Source: Sandaracinobacteroides sayramensis
GTDB taxonomy: Bacteria > Pseudomonadota > Alphaproteobacteria > Sphingomonadales > Sphingomonadaceae
Length of the DNA stretch: 64,000 bases
Reading direction: 5' to 3'
Assembly (NCBI RefSeq): GCF_022014495.1
Contig: NZ_JAKLSQ010000010.1
Coordinates: 1-64,000, forward strand
The position numbers were made by a program, and so were the translations under genes. Shown here one piece after another: positions 37,777 through 45,630 of the stretch. The notes under the pieces are model-generated. The model was not told the DNA's origin. It worked only from the letters and a program-made list of their open reading frames with translations, and did no database searches. Within the stretch, counting starts at the first letter, position 1, and every line of letters starts with the position of its first letter.

Positions 37777-37987
37777 CTGGATTGAGGATGCCTATTCCCC
37801 ATGCCTTCGTCTTCCTCGTGCCTTCGTCTTCCTCGTGCCTTCGTCTTGCCGGTGCCTTCGTCACCCCGGGCTTGACCCGGGGCCAGCTTTTCTGCTGGCG
37901 CCCAGCTTGAGGAAGAAAGCTGGACCCCGGGTCAAGCCCGGGGTGACGGAAAAATAAAGCAAGGGCTCGTATAGGCTCCCAACCTAG
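37777..37987. repeat. Palindromic intergenic element with internal tandem repeat
   Basis: A long copy: left end CTGGATTGAGGATGCCTATT, then a 17-bp tandem repeat, the arm CTTCGTCACCCCGGG, shoulders GGCCAGCTTTT and AAAGCTGGACC, the opposite arm, and the right end GGCTCCCAACCTAG. The CTAG at 37984-37987 contains the cutA stop codon. Confidence 0.82.
37802..37862. repeat. 17-bp tandem repeat, about 3.5 units
   Basis: The unit TGCCTTCGTCTTCCTCG occurs twice exactly (37802-37818, 37819-37835), once with changes (37836-37852) and once in part. It expands the CTTCGTC segment of the palindromic element in which it lies, so it probably arose by slippage and may vary between strains. Confidence 0.8.
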
Positions 37988-38319
37988 CGGGCAGGGCCGT
38001 CCGGCCCGGTTTCGGCCCGCACCCAGGCGGCATAGGCCGGGTGGCAGGCTTCTATCCCCCAGGAGACTATGGCCGGAATCTCATACCCGTGCGCCTCGGC
38101 GATCGCCTCGATCAGCGGCTGCACCAGCGCCGTGTCGGTCTTGAACAGCGCCGGCACTTCCGCCGCTTCCAGCACCTCGCCCTCCCAGCGGTAGATGGAG
38201 GCGCAAGGGCTGAGGATGTTCACGCAGGCCGCCAGCCGCCGCTCCACCATCGCCCGGCCGATCCGGCGGGCGTCCGCCTCCGTCTCGAAGAGGGCCTGGA
38301 CGCTGGCGATGCCGCTCAC
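37984..38319 (-). CDS. cutA: Divalent cation tolerance protein CutA
   Basis: A 111-residue trimeric CutA1-fold protein linked to copper tolerance. It shows ARRIGRAMVERRLAACVNIL, IYRWEGEVLEAAEVPALFKT and YEIPAIVSWGIEACHPAYAAW, the family core. The GTG start overlaps the ctaA stop by four bases (GTGA). Its TAG stop is part of the repeat element. Confidence 0.9.
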   Translation of the reverse strand: MSGIASVQALFETEADARRIGRAMVERRLAACVNILSPCASIYRWEGEVLEAAEVPALFKTDTALVQPLIEAIAEAHGYEIPAIVSWGIEACHPAYAAWVRAETGPDGPAR

Positions 38320-39359
38320 CGCCGGCGGCCGATCACATGCGCGCCCCAGGCGGTGGCGGCCACCACCAGCGCGCCGACCGCCTGGTGCAGCACGGCGAGC
38401 GTGATGTTCATCTCGCTCATCACCGTGGCGATGCCCAGCAGGATCTGCGTGCCGAAGGCGCAATGGATGGCGATGGAGGCCGGCCGGCTGCCGGCGCGGC
38501 GCGCCAGCCTCGCCAGCCAGATCAGCGCGCCGACCGTCACCCAGGCCCACCAGCGGTGGATGAAATGCAGCAGATGCGGGTCGTTCACGAAGGTGGAAAG
38601 GCCCGCCCAGCTTATATTCTCGGGAACGAAGCTGCCGTTCATCAGCGGCCATGTGTAGGCGGCATGCCCGGCGTTGAGGCCGGCCACCCAGGCGCCATAG
38701 AGAAGCTGCACGAAAAGGATCAGCGAAACCAGGGCCGCCGGGCCGGTCAGGCGCGCCGGCCGGGCGCGGGGGTCGGCTTGCAGGCGTTTCAGATCCAGCG
38801 CCGTCCAGATCAGCCCGGCGAGGATGAAGAGCGCCGCCAGCAGATGCACCGCCAGCCGATAGTGCGACACGTCGGTGCGTTCGGAGAGGCCTGAAGTCAC
38901 CATCCACCAGCCGATGCCGCCCTGCAGCCCGCCCAGCGCCAGCAGCGCGACCAGCCGCCAGCCATAGCCCTTCGGAATGGCGCGGCGCGCGGCGAACCAG
39001 GCCAGCGGCAGGGCGAAGGCGAGGCCGATCAGCCGCCCCAGCAGCCGGTGCGCCCATTCCCAGAAATAGATGAATTTGAACTCGGCCAGGGTCATCCCCC
39101 GGTTCAGCTCCTTATATTCGGGAATCTGCTGATATTTCAGGAATTCCGCCTGCCAGTCGGCTTCGTTCAGCGGCGGGACGGCGCCCGTCACCGGTTTCCA
39201 TTCGGTGATGGAAAGCCCGGATTCCGTCAGGCGGGTGATCCCGCCCACCACGATCATCACGAACACCAGCAGGGCGACGCCCAGCAGCCAGTCGGCGAGG
39301 AGGGCGGGGCGGGCGGTGGGGGGGGTGAAAGCCCGCAAGGGGGCGGCGTTGCTGGCCAT
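38316..39359 (-). CDS. ctaA: Heme A synthase (COX15/CtaA type)
   Basis: A 347-residue integral membrane enzyme oxidising heme O to heme A for aa3 oxidases. About eight membrane helices are seen. Conserved heme-binding and glutamate motifs include GGITRLTESGLSITEWKP, EFKFIYFWEWAHRLLGR and LHFIHRWWAW. This is the longer alphaproteobacterial/mitochondrial COX15 type. The ATG at 39359 with AAGGGG upstream is preferred to a GTG two codons earlier. Confidence 0.93.
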   Translation of the reverse strand: MASNAAPLRAFTPPTARPALLADWLLGVALLVFVMIVVGGITRLTESGLSITEWKPVTGAVPPLNEADWQAEFLKYQQIPEYKELNRGMTLAEFKFIYFWEWAHRLLGRLIGLAFALPLAWFAARRAIPKGYGWRLVALLALGGLQGGIGWWMVTSGLSERTDVSHYRLAVHLLAALFILAGLIWTALDLKRLQADPRARPARLTGPAALVSLILFVQLLYGAWVAGLNAGHAAYTWPLMNGSFVPENISWAGLSTFVNDPHLLHFIHRWWAWVTVGALIWLARLARRAGSRPASIAIHCAFGTQILLGIATVMSEMNITLAVLHQAVGALVVAATAWGAHVIGRRR

Positions 39360-39453
39360 TTTCACCCCTTAGCCCCGTCCGCGCCCGGGTAAAAGATGCG
39401 GCATCGTCGCAACGGCCCTTTCCGTTTGCCGACAGTCCGCCTAGTTTCCCTTC

Positions 39454-40359
39454 ATGCCAGAAGAGCCAAAACCCCAGTCGCCCGTGCCGCCCGCCCCGCC
39501 GGAGCCTCAGACGGTCGCATCGTTTCCCGAGCCGCAACCGCCGCAGCCCGACGAGCTTCCGGCAGCGGGCGAGAATGAGGTCGCTTCGACTCCGGCGCCG
39601 GAAATGCCCGCCCCGAAGCCGGCTGCCCCCCCTCCCGCCGCCCATTCGGCCGGCTCCGAGCCCGTCGCCTGGAGCTGGCCCAGCATCCACCCGGAAGCCT
39701 GGCGCTACGCCGGCGTCGCCGGCGCCGTCACCGCGCTCGCCTTCCTCGCCGAATGGGGGCCGCTGGGCTGGATATTCCTGGCGCTAACCCTCTTCATCCT
39801 CGCCTTCTTCCGCGACCCCAGGCGGGCGTCGCCGGCCGGCGACAATCTCATCGTCTCGCCGGCCGACGGGCTCGTCAGCCAGATCATGGAAGTGGAGCTG
39901 CCCCGGCAGCTGCTGGGCGAGGACGCGCTCCACCCCGGCACCGCCACGCGCATCTCGATCTTCATGTCGGTGTTCGACGTGCATGTGAACCGCACCCCCA
40001 TCGCCGGCGTGGTGAAGCGCATGGTCTATGTGCCGGGCGCATTCCTGAACGCCGACCTCGACAAGGCCAGCGAGGAGAATGAGCGGCAATATTTCCTGGT
40101 GGAAGCCGCCGACGGCACCCGCGTCGGCTTCACCCAGATCGCCGGGCTGGTCGCGCGGCGGATCATCGCCTTCGTGCGCGAAGGCTCCAGCGTCGGCGTC
40201 GGCCAGCGGGTGGGCCTCATCCGCTTCGGCAGCCGGGTGGATGTGTTCCTGCCCGCCGGCTATGCGCCGCAGGTGGTGAAGGGCCAGCGCGCGATCGCCG
40301 GGGAAACGGTGCTGGCCGCGCGCGGCGCCGCGCCCGCGCTTCCCGGTCCGCGCCAGTGA
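39454..40359 (+). CDS. psd: Phosphatidylserine decarboxylase proenzyme
   Basis: A 301-residue PSD of the short (type II) class, which makes phosphatidylethanolamine. The conserved part runs from about residue 75 ([16 protein letters not shown], membrane anchor) through FFRDPRR, SPADGLV and [22 protein letters not shown] carries the Gly-Ser pair that self-cleaves to form the pyruvoyl group. The first ~70 residues are a Pro/Glu/Ala-rich extension of unknown role. It is followed directly by pssA, the enzyme making its substrate. Confidence 0.93.
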   Translation: MPEEPKPQSPVPPAPPEPQTVASFPEPQPPQPDELPAAGENEVASTPAPEMPAPKPAAPPPAAHSAGSEPVAWSWPSIHPEAWRYAGVAGAVTALAFLAEWGPLGWIFLALTLFILAFFRDPRRASPAGDNLIVSPADGLVSQIMEVELPRQLLGEDALHPGTATRISIFMSVFDVHVNRTPIAGVVKRMVYVPGAFLNADLDKASEENERQYFLVEAADGTRVGFTQIAGLVARRIIAFVREGSSVGVGQRVGLIRFGSRVDVFLPAGYAPQVVKGQRAIAGETVLAARGAAPALPGPRQ

Positions 40360-40373
40360 GGCCGCGTCCGTGA

Positions 40374-41210
40374 GTGTGTGCCAATGAGTCCGTGCCAGTG
40401 CGCGAGGGGCCAGTGAGCGGGGCGCCACCGAACGAAAAGGGGGGGACTCCGGCGCTGCCGCTCAGGGCGCTGATCCCGAACGCCATCACCATGCTGGCGC
40501 TCTGTTCGGGGGCGACCGGCGTGCGCTTCGCCATTTCCGGCGAGTTCGACAAGGCCGCCGCCGCTATCGTCATCGCCGGGCTTCTGGACGGGATCGACGG
40601 CCGGGTGGCGCGGCTGCTGCGCGGCACCAGCCGCTTCGGCGCCGAGCTGGATTCGCTGTCCGACGTGACGGCCTTCGGCGTCGCCCCGGCGCTGATCCTC
40701 TACCTCTGGGCGTTGAACGACCTCGGGCGCTTCGGCTGGGTGGTGGCGCTGGCGCTGGCCGTCTGCTGCGCGCTCAGGCTGGCGCGCTTCAACGCCGCGC
40801 TCGATCAGGAGGATCTGCCGAAGAAGCGGCTGGGCTTCACCACCGGCGTGCCGGCCCCGGCCGGCGCCGGCATAGCGCTGATGCCGCTGTTCTGGAGCCT
40901 GGCGTTCGACGGGGCGCTGGACCCCGATCCGCACACGCAGGCGCTGATCGTCGCCGCCGTCACCGCCGTCACCGCCTTCCTGATGGTGTCCTCCCTTCCG
41001 GGCTGGGGCTTCAAATCGGTGCATGTGCCGCGATCCGCGCGGCTGTTCGTGCTGGCCGCCTTCGGCCTGTTCGCGGCGGCGACCGCGCAAAGCCCCTGGC
41101 TGATGCTGTTCCTGGTCGCCTTCGCCTACACGGTGGCTTTCCCCTTCGCCAGCCTGCGCTACGCCCGCTTGCGCAAGGCGGAGCGCGCAGGCCGCGAAAC
41201 CGCCGCCTGA
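40374..41210 (+). CDS. pssA: CDP-diacylglycerol--serine O-phosphatidyltransferase
   Basis: A membrane enzyme forming phosphatidylserine from CDP-diacylglycerol and serine. The CDP-alcohol phosphotransferase motif is in LLDGIDGRVARLLRGTS followed by FGAELDSLSD, with the D-G-x2-A-R-x8-G-x3-D-x3-D pattern. About six to eight membrane helices follow. The length is 278 residues from the GTG at 40374; in-frame GTGs at 40392, 40398 and 40413 are also possible, and the last would give 265. It is paired with psd. Confidence 0.92.
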   Translation: MCANESVPVREGPVSGAPPNEKGGTPALPLRALIPNAITMLALCSGATGVRFAISGEFDKAAAAIVIAGLLDGIDGRVARLLRGTSRFGAELDSLSDVTAFGVAPALILYLWALNDLGRFGWVVALALAVCCALRLARFNAALDQEDLPKKRLGFTTGVPAPAGAGIALMPLFWSLAFDGALDPDPHTQALIVAAVTAVTAFLMVSSLPGWGFKSVHVPRSARLFVLAAFGLFAAATAQSPWLMLFLVAFAYTVAFPFASLRYARLRKAERAGRETAA

Positions 41211-41216
41211 ACCGCC

Positions 41217-41453
41217 TCAGGCCGCGAGGCGGAAAGGAGCGGGGGCGATCATGGGCCGCGCGGCGCGTCGGCCGGCGAACGGCAGCACATTGGGTTCCCC
41301 GCCGCTGCCGACAAAGGCGGGATGGGGTTCCGGCCGCAGTTCAAGTGCCGCCGCCAGTCGTGGCGCATGGCGCCAGAGCATCCAGCCGTTCACCGCCAGG
41401 ACGGCGAGGAGGGCGGCGGGGCCGATAAGGCCGAAAAGCGTCGGGTCTGCCAT
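41217..41453 (-). CDS. Small membrane protein preceded by a LexA-type box
   Basis: A 78-residue protein with one hydrophobic helix near the N-terminus (about residues 6-28: LFGLIGPAALLAVLAVNGWM) followed by RHAPRLAAALELRP and a Pro/Ala/Arg-rich tail. There is no signal peptidase site, so it should remain anchored. The ATG at 41453 has AGGAAAG nine bases upstream. Its promoter overlaps a GAAC-N7-GAAC box (see 41489-41517), so SOS control is likely. No family is recognised; a role such as a damage-induced division inhibitor is only a hypothesis based on size, topology and promoter. It is convergent with pssA, six bases apart. Confidence 0.65.
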   Translation of the reverse strand: MADPTLFGLIGPAALLAVLAVNGWMLWRHAPRLAAALELRPEPHPAFVGSGGEPNVLPFAGRRAARPMIAPAPFRLAA

Positions 41454-41488
41454 GGCAATCGTCTTTCCTGCGGCTGATTCGTGGAACG

Positions 41489-41517
41489 ATGTTCTTCTTT
41501 TGTTCCAAAGCTGTCAA
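41489..41517 (-). promoter_or_regulatory. LexA-type SOS box over a TTGACA promoter
   Basis: On the reverse strand TTGACA (41517-41512) is followed after 17 bp by GAACAT (41494-41489). Across the spacer and -10 lies GAAC-AAAAGAA-GAAC (41505-41491), an exact match to the alphaproteobacterial LexA consensus GAAC-N7-GAAC. Bound LexA would cover the -10 region. The downstream reverse-strand gene is the 78-residue membrane protein, start at 41453. Confidence 0.7.
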
Positions 41518-41603
41518 GCGCCCTCTGAAAAGCGCCGGTTTTCCGCATCTTCGCCCTTTCCAGTCGGCGCGCCCGGCGGCTAGGATCGGCCGCGAGGGAG
41601 AGG

Positions 41604-43232
41604 ATGATGACCAGCGGAACGATGCAGGAATGGCCGCTCAACGTATGGCGGCTGATCGACCATGCGGCGCAGAATCACGGCGAGCGGGAAATCGTCAGCC
41701 TGACCTGCGAGGGGCATGAAGTCCGCACAGACTGGCGGCAGGTGCAGGGCCGGGCGAAGCAGGTGGCGGAAGCGCTGCGGAAGCTGGGCGTGAAGGCCGG
41801 CGACCGGGTGGGGACGCTGGCCTGGAACACTCACCGGCATATCGAAAGCTGGTATGGCATTTCCGGCATGGGGGCGGTGGCGCACACCATCAACCCGCGC
41901 CTGTTCGAGGAGCAGATCGCCTATATCGCCAACCACGCCGAAGACCGGGTGCTGTTCTTCGACCTGACCTTCGTGAAGCTGGTGGAGGCGCTGGCGCCGA
42001 AGCTGAAGACGATCGAGCATTATGTGCTGCTGACCGACCGGGCGCATATGCCCGCCGACAGCTCGCTGAAGCTGATCTGCTATGAGGAGATGATCGGCGG
42101 CGAGGATGCCGACGCCGCCTGGACGGCGATGCCGGAAACCGCGCCTTCGGGGCTTTGCTACACCTCGGGCACCACGGGAAATCCCAAGGGCGTGCAATAT
42201 TCCCACCGCGCCAATGTGCTGCACAGCTATGGCGCCTGCATGGGCGATGTGCTGGACATCCGCTCGCGCGCGGTGGTGCTGCCGGTGGTGCCGATGTACC
42301 ACGCCAACGCCTGGGGCGTGCCCTATGCGGCGGCCGCCACCGGGGCCAAACTGGTGATGTGCGGCCCGCATTTCGACGCGCCGACGATCGCCAGCGTGAT
42401 CCGCAAGGAGGAGGTGACGCTGACTCTGGCGGTGCCGACCATCTGGCTTGGCATGTTGCAGCATCTGGAAGCGACCGGCGCCGACCTGAAGCCGCTGGAG
42501 CGGGTGGTGATCGGCGGCTCGGCGGCGCCGCGCTCGATGATCGAGGCGTTCGAGGAGAAATATGGAGTCGACGTCTGCCACGCCTGGGGGATGACGGAGA
42601 TGACTCCGCTCGGCACCATCGGCTCGCTTTCGGCCGACGCGCTGAAGCTGCCGCGCGAGAAGCAGATCGACCTGAAGTGCAAGCAGGGGCGCGGCATCTT
42701 CGGCGTGGAGCTGAAGCTGGTGGACGATGAGGGCCGGGAACTGCCGCGCGACGGAGTCGCCTTCGGGCGGCTGCTGGTGCGCGGTCCGTGGATCGTCGCC
42801 AGCTATTTCAAGGGCGACGGCGGCGAGATCCTGGACAAGGACGGCTGGTTCGACACCGGCGACGTCGCCACCATCGACCCCGGCGGCTATATGCAGATCA
42901 CCGACCGTTCGAAGGATGTGATCAAGTCCGGCGGGGAATGGATTTCCTCCATCGAGATCGAGAATATCGCTATCGGCTGCCCCGGAGTCGCGGAAGCCGC
43001 GGTGATCGGCGTGCGGCATCCGAAGTGGGACGAGCGGCCGCTGCTGGTGGTGATCCGCAAGGAGGGCTCGGTGGTGACGGCGGCGGAGATACTGGAATAT
43101 CTGCAGGGCAGGATCGCCAAATGGTGGATGCCGGACGCGGTGGAGTTCGTCGACTCCATTCCGCACACCGCCACCGGCAAGATCCAAAAGGTGGCGCTGC
43201 GCGAGCAGTTTGCCGGATACCAACTGGCCTGA
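41604..43232 (+). CDS. Fatty-acyl-CoA synthetase (long-chain fatty acid--CoA ligase)
   Basis: A 542-residue member of the AMP-forming acyl-CoA synthetase family, activating fatty acids with ATP and CoA. The phosphate-binding loop is [18 protein letters not shown], then [26 protein letters not shown] and [32 protein letters not shown] and the terminal lysine region [14 protein letters not shown] complete the set. An ATG at 41607 would give a better distance from GAGGGAG than 41604; the two are equivalent. Chain-length preference is not evident. A parS-like palindrome and T-rich sequence follow the stop. Confidence 0.92.
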   Translation: MMTSGTMQEWPLNVWRLIDHAAQNHGEREIVSLTCEGHEVRTDWRQVQGRAKQVAEALRKLGVKAGDRVGTLAWNTHRHIESWYGISGMGAVAHTINPRLFEEQIAYIANHAEDRVLFFDLTFVKLVEALAPKLKTIEHYVLLTDRAHMPADSSLKLICYEEMIGGEDADAAWTAMPETAPSGLCYTSGTTGNPKGVQYSHRANVLHSYGACMGDVLDIRSRAVVLPVVPMYHANAWGVPYAAAATGAKLVMCGPHFDAPTIASVIRKEEVTLTLAVPTIWLGMLQHLEATGADLKPLERVVIGGSAAPRSMIEAFEEKYGVDVCHAWGMTEMTPLGTIGSLSADALKLPREKQIDLKCKQGRGIFGVELKLVDDEGRELPRDGVAFGRLLVRGPWIVASYFKGDGGEILDKDGWFDTGDVATIDPGGYMQITDRSKDVIKSGGEWISSIEIENIAIGCPGVAEAAVIGVRHPKWDERPLLVVIRKEGSVVTAAEILEYLQGRIAKWWMPDAVEFVDSIPHTATGKIQKVALREQFAGYQLA

Positions 43233-43248
43233 GGCCGTGGAACAATGG

Positions 43249-43276
43249 GTTGGATGTTCCACGTGGAACATCCAAC
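43249..43276. other. 28-bp perfect palindrome with a parS-like site
   Basis: The centre TGTTCCACGTGGAACA (43255-43270) differs from the general parS consensus TGTTTCACGTGAAACA only by a symmetrical T/A to C/G change at two positions, a variant I recall from other proteobacterial parS sites. The palindrome extends six bases further each side (GTTGGA/TCCAAC). A half site GTGGAACA lies at 43237-43244. ParB/Spo0J would bind it. TTTTCTTTG follows, so terminator activity for the upstream gene is also possible. Confidence 0.7.
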
Positions 43277-43334
43277 TTTTCTTTGTTTTCAGGTGGATGG
43301 GCTAAAATTCTGTAGGGAAATGTTCGCGGTGCGC

Positions 43335-43371
43335 CCCCACCCCAACCTCTCCGTTCAAGGGGAGGGGCTTT
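43335..43371. repeat. Second intergenic repeat type, CCAACCTCTCC/GGGGAGGGG
   Basis: CCCACCCCAACCTCTCC, GTTCAA and GGGGAGGGGCTT form an imperfect hairpin. It resembles a widespread bacterial intergenic sequence. It covers the last codons and TGA stop of the MHS transporter (reverse strand, CCCTCCCCTTGA), so the gene's final Ser-Pro-Ser-Pro is encoded by the repeat. Confidence 0.55.
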
Positions 43372-44626
43372 GGTGCCGCCTTGACCAGATCAGCGCCACC
43401 AGGCTGAGGATGGCGGCGGCTGCGAGGTAGAGGCCGACCGGGGCGAGGCCGCCTTTCAGCGCCAGCGCCTGGGCGATGAGCGGGGTGAGGCCGCCGCCGA
43501 TGACTCCGGCGATGTTGAAGGTCATGGAAGCGCCGGTGTAGCGGACGCGCGGCGGGAACAGGCCGGGAAGCCAGGCGCCCAGCGGGCCATAGACGAAGCC
43601 CATGCCGAACAGTAGCAGCGACAGGAACAGGAAGGCGCCCATCAGCCCCGCGCCCATCAGCGGCGCGATCAGAAGGCCGATCAAGGCGATCAGAACGCAA
43701 CCGCCCGCCAGCACCCGGCGGGGATCGGAGCGCACGTCCGCCAGCCAGGCGGCCAGATAGATGCCCGCCGCCATGAACAATATGGCGACCAGTTGCACGG
43801 CGAGGAAATCCTGCATCGGATAGCCGAGCGACTTGGTGCCCCAGCCCAGCAGGAAGGCGGTGGCGATATAGTAGGTGGCGAAGCAGCAGACGGCGCCGAT
43901 GGTGCCGGCCAGCAGCGCGCCGCGATGCCGCTTCAGCACTTCGCCCAGCGGCACACGCGGCGGCGGCGCCTCGGCGAGCGCGGCCTTGAATTCCGGCGTT
44001 TCGCCCAGCCGCAGGCGAATCCACAGGCCGACCGCGACCAGCGCCGCCGACAGCAGGAAGGGAATGCGCCAGCCCCAGGCGGCGAATTCCTCAGGCGTGA
44101 GCCACAAGCCGAGGATCAGGAACAGGCCGTTGGCGGCGATGAAGCCGGCGGGCGCCCCCATCTGCGGGGCGCTGCCGAAGCGGGCGCGCCAGCCGGGCGG
44201 CGCATTCTCCACCGCCAGCAGCGCCGCGCCGCCCCATTCGCCGCCGAGGCCGAAGCCCTGCCCGAAGCGCAGGACGCAAAGCGCGAAAGGCGCGATCCAG
44301 CCGGCCATGGCGTAGGTGGGCAGGAAGGCGACGAGCGTGGTGGAAAGCCCCATGGTGAGGAGCGAGGCGACGAGCGTCGCCTTGCGGCCGATGCGGTCGC
44401 CATAATGGCCGAAGACGGCGGCGCCGACCGGCCGCGCGAAGAAGGCGACGGCAAGCGTGGCGAAGGCCGCCATCTGCTGCACGCCCGGGTCTCCGGGGGG
44501 GAAGAAGATCTGCCCGAACACCAGGCTGGCGGCGGTTGCGTAGATGTAGAAATCGTAGAATTCGATGCCCGTGCCGACGAAACTGGCCCACAAGGCGCGC
44601 CGATGCCGTATCCGGTCCGCTTCCAA
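43355..44626 (-). CDS. MFS transporter, metabolite:H+ symporter (MHS) family
   Basis: A 423-residue, 12-helix transporter of the inner membrane. MHS features are FVGTGIEFYDFYIYATAASL at the start, the GHYGDRIGRKATLVAS loop after helix 2 and LRFGQGFGLGGEWGGAALLA at helix 4. The second half has the repeated loop WLADVRSDPRR. Relatives carry organic acids such as citrate, alpha-ketoglutarate, proline/betaine or shikimate; the substrate here is unknown. The gene has no close operon partner. Confidence 0.88.
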   Translation of the reverse strand: MEADRIRHRRALWASFVGTGIEFYDFYIYATAASLVFGQIFFPPGDPGVQQMAAFATLAVAFFARPVGAAVFGHYGDRIGRKATLVASLLTMGLSTTLVAFLPTYAMAGWIAPFALCVLRFGQGFGLGGEWGGAALLAVENAPPGWRARFGSAPQMGAPAGFIAANGLFLILGLWLTPEEFAAWGWRIPFLLSAALVAVGLWIRLRLGETPEFKAALAEAPPPRVPLGEVLKRHRGALLAGTIGAVCCFATYYIATAFLLGWGTKSLGYPMQDFLAVQLVAILFMAAGIYLAAWLADVRSDPRRVLAGGCVLIALIGLLIAPLMGAGLMGAFLFLSLLLFGMGFVYGPLGAWLPGLFPPRVRYTGASMTFNIAGVIGGGLTPLIAQALALKGGLAPVGLYLAAAAILSLVALIWSRRHQSPSP

Positions 44627-44705
44627 AGGCGGTTCCTCCCCCCGATGTTTCCGGCCGGTTGCCAGCTATCCGGCCGGGGCGTCAACCGCTTCCGGGCGAA
44701 TGCGC

Positions 44706-44852
44706 CCGGGTTTGGGACGGATACTTCCCTTCGTCATCCCGGCTTGACCAAGGGCCCGCTTTCCAGCCGGCGGGGACCCGAAGCTGGACCCCGGGTCAAG
44801 CCCGGGGTGACGGAAAAGAATATCCCATTATGTCTGTGGGGCTTTGGCCTAG
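44706..44852. repeat. Palindromic intergenic element, full copy
   Basis: Left end CCGGGTTTGGGACGGATACT, then CCCTTCGTCATCCCGG, a degenerate arm (CTTGACCAAGGGCCC), the spacer, AAGCTGGACCCCGGGTCAAG, CCCGGGGTGACGG, an AATATCCC tract and the end GGCTTTGGCCTAG. The CTAG at 44849-44852 contains the stop of the DUF4136 lipoprotein. Confidence 0.82.
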
Positions 44853-45445
44853 CGGATGGGGACCTGCACCGTCTGCCCGGCTGGGCCGGGGAAGCCCTTG
44901 AACATCGTCTGGGCGAGGACCGGCGCCAGCGTCGTGCCCTGCTGGCCGCCGGCTTCGGTGTCCAGGCTGGAGCGGCCTTCCCAGACCGACTGGTTGCCCG
45001 GATTGCTGACGATGGCGACCGAAAGCGTGGTGGTGGTGGCGACATTGGCGCGCGGCTGGCTGCCGCCGACCGGCACGTTGACGCTGGTGCCGACTCCGAC
45101 ATTGCCCGACGAGAAGCCGCCGCCGATGCCGATCGAAAGGCCGGACTGGCGCGCGGGCGCCATCCGCTCGGACGTCTGCACATCGACGACGGCCGCGAAC
45201 TGCGCCGTCTGCGGTGTGGAGACGACAGTGAAGCCCTGCGCCTGGAGCTGGCCGCCGACGGCGTTCGCCTGCGCCTGGAATTCCAGGCTGCCGGCCATTT
45301 GCGGGTTGGCCGGCCGGATGTAGATGGTGCCGCGCTCGATCGCCTGATTCTGGTGGAAGCGAAGCACATTCGCCTTCGGAGTGGAGCTGCAGGCGCCCAG
45401 CGAAAGCATAAGGGCGGCGGACAGGATGGCGGCTGCGGTCTTCAT
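44849..45445 (-). CDS. DUF4136 family lipoprotein (copy 1)
   Basis: A 198-residue predicted lipoprotein with lipobox LSLGAC (cysteine at about residue 19). The mature part is Gln/Ala-rich with the DUF4136 pattern: RFHQNQAIERGTIYIRP, AQANAVGGQLQAQGF, a Gly-rich loop (SIGIGGGFSSGNVGVGTSVN) and SVWEGRSSLDTEAGGQQ. Function is unknown for the family; a periplasmic outer-membrane-anchored role is expected. It is a paralogue of the gene at 48140. Confidence 0.8.
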   Translation of the reverse strand: MKTAAAILSAALMLSLGACSSTPKANVLRFHQNQAIERGTIYIRPANPQMAGSLEFQAQANAVGGQLQAQGFTVVSTPQTAQFAAVVDVQTSERMAPARQSGLSIGIGGGFSSGNVGVGTSVNVPVGGSQPRANVATTTTLSVAIVSNPGNQSVWEGRSSLDTEAGGQQGTTLAPVLAQTMFKGFPGPAGQTVQVPIR

Positions 45446-45560
45446 GTGGTCGTCCCGACTGTTCTGGTTGTAGCTTCAGTCTAGAAGCCGCCGTTCTGGT
45501 TGAACAGAGGCTGAAATCGGCCTTAACCTTGTTGGGGGGGCCGGGGCGGGGGAGAGGAAA

Positions 45561-45592
45561 AAGCTGGACCACGGGTCAAGCCCGGGGTGACG
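45561..45592. repeat. Half copy of the palindromic intergenic element
   Basis: One arm, AAGCTGGACCACGGGTCAAG followed by CCCGGGGTGACG, lies between the DUF4136 gene and the metalloprotease. The opposite arm and the CTAG end are missing, and CCACGGG is a mutated form of CCCCGGG. Confidence 0.75.
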
Positions 45593-45630
45593 GCGGTTTT
45601 TGGGTTGGATGGGTTTGCCGGACCGCGGCT

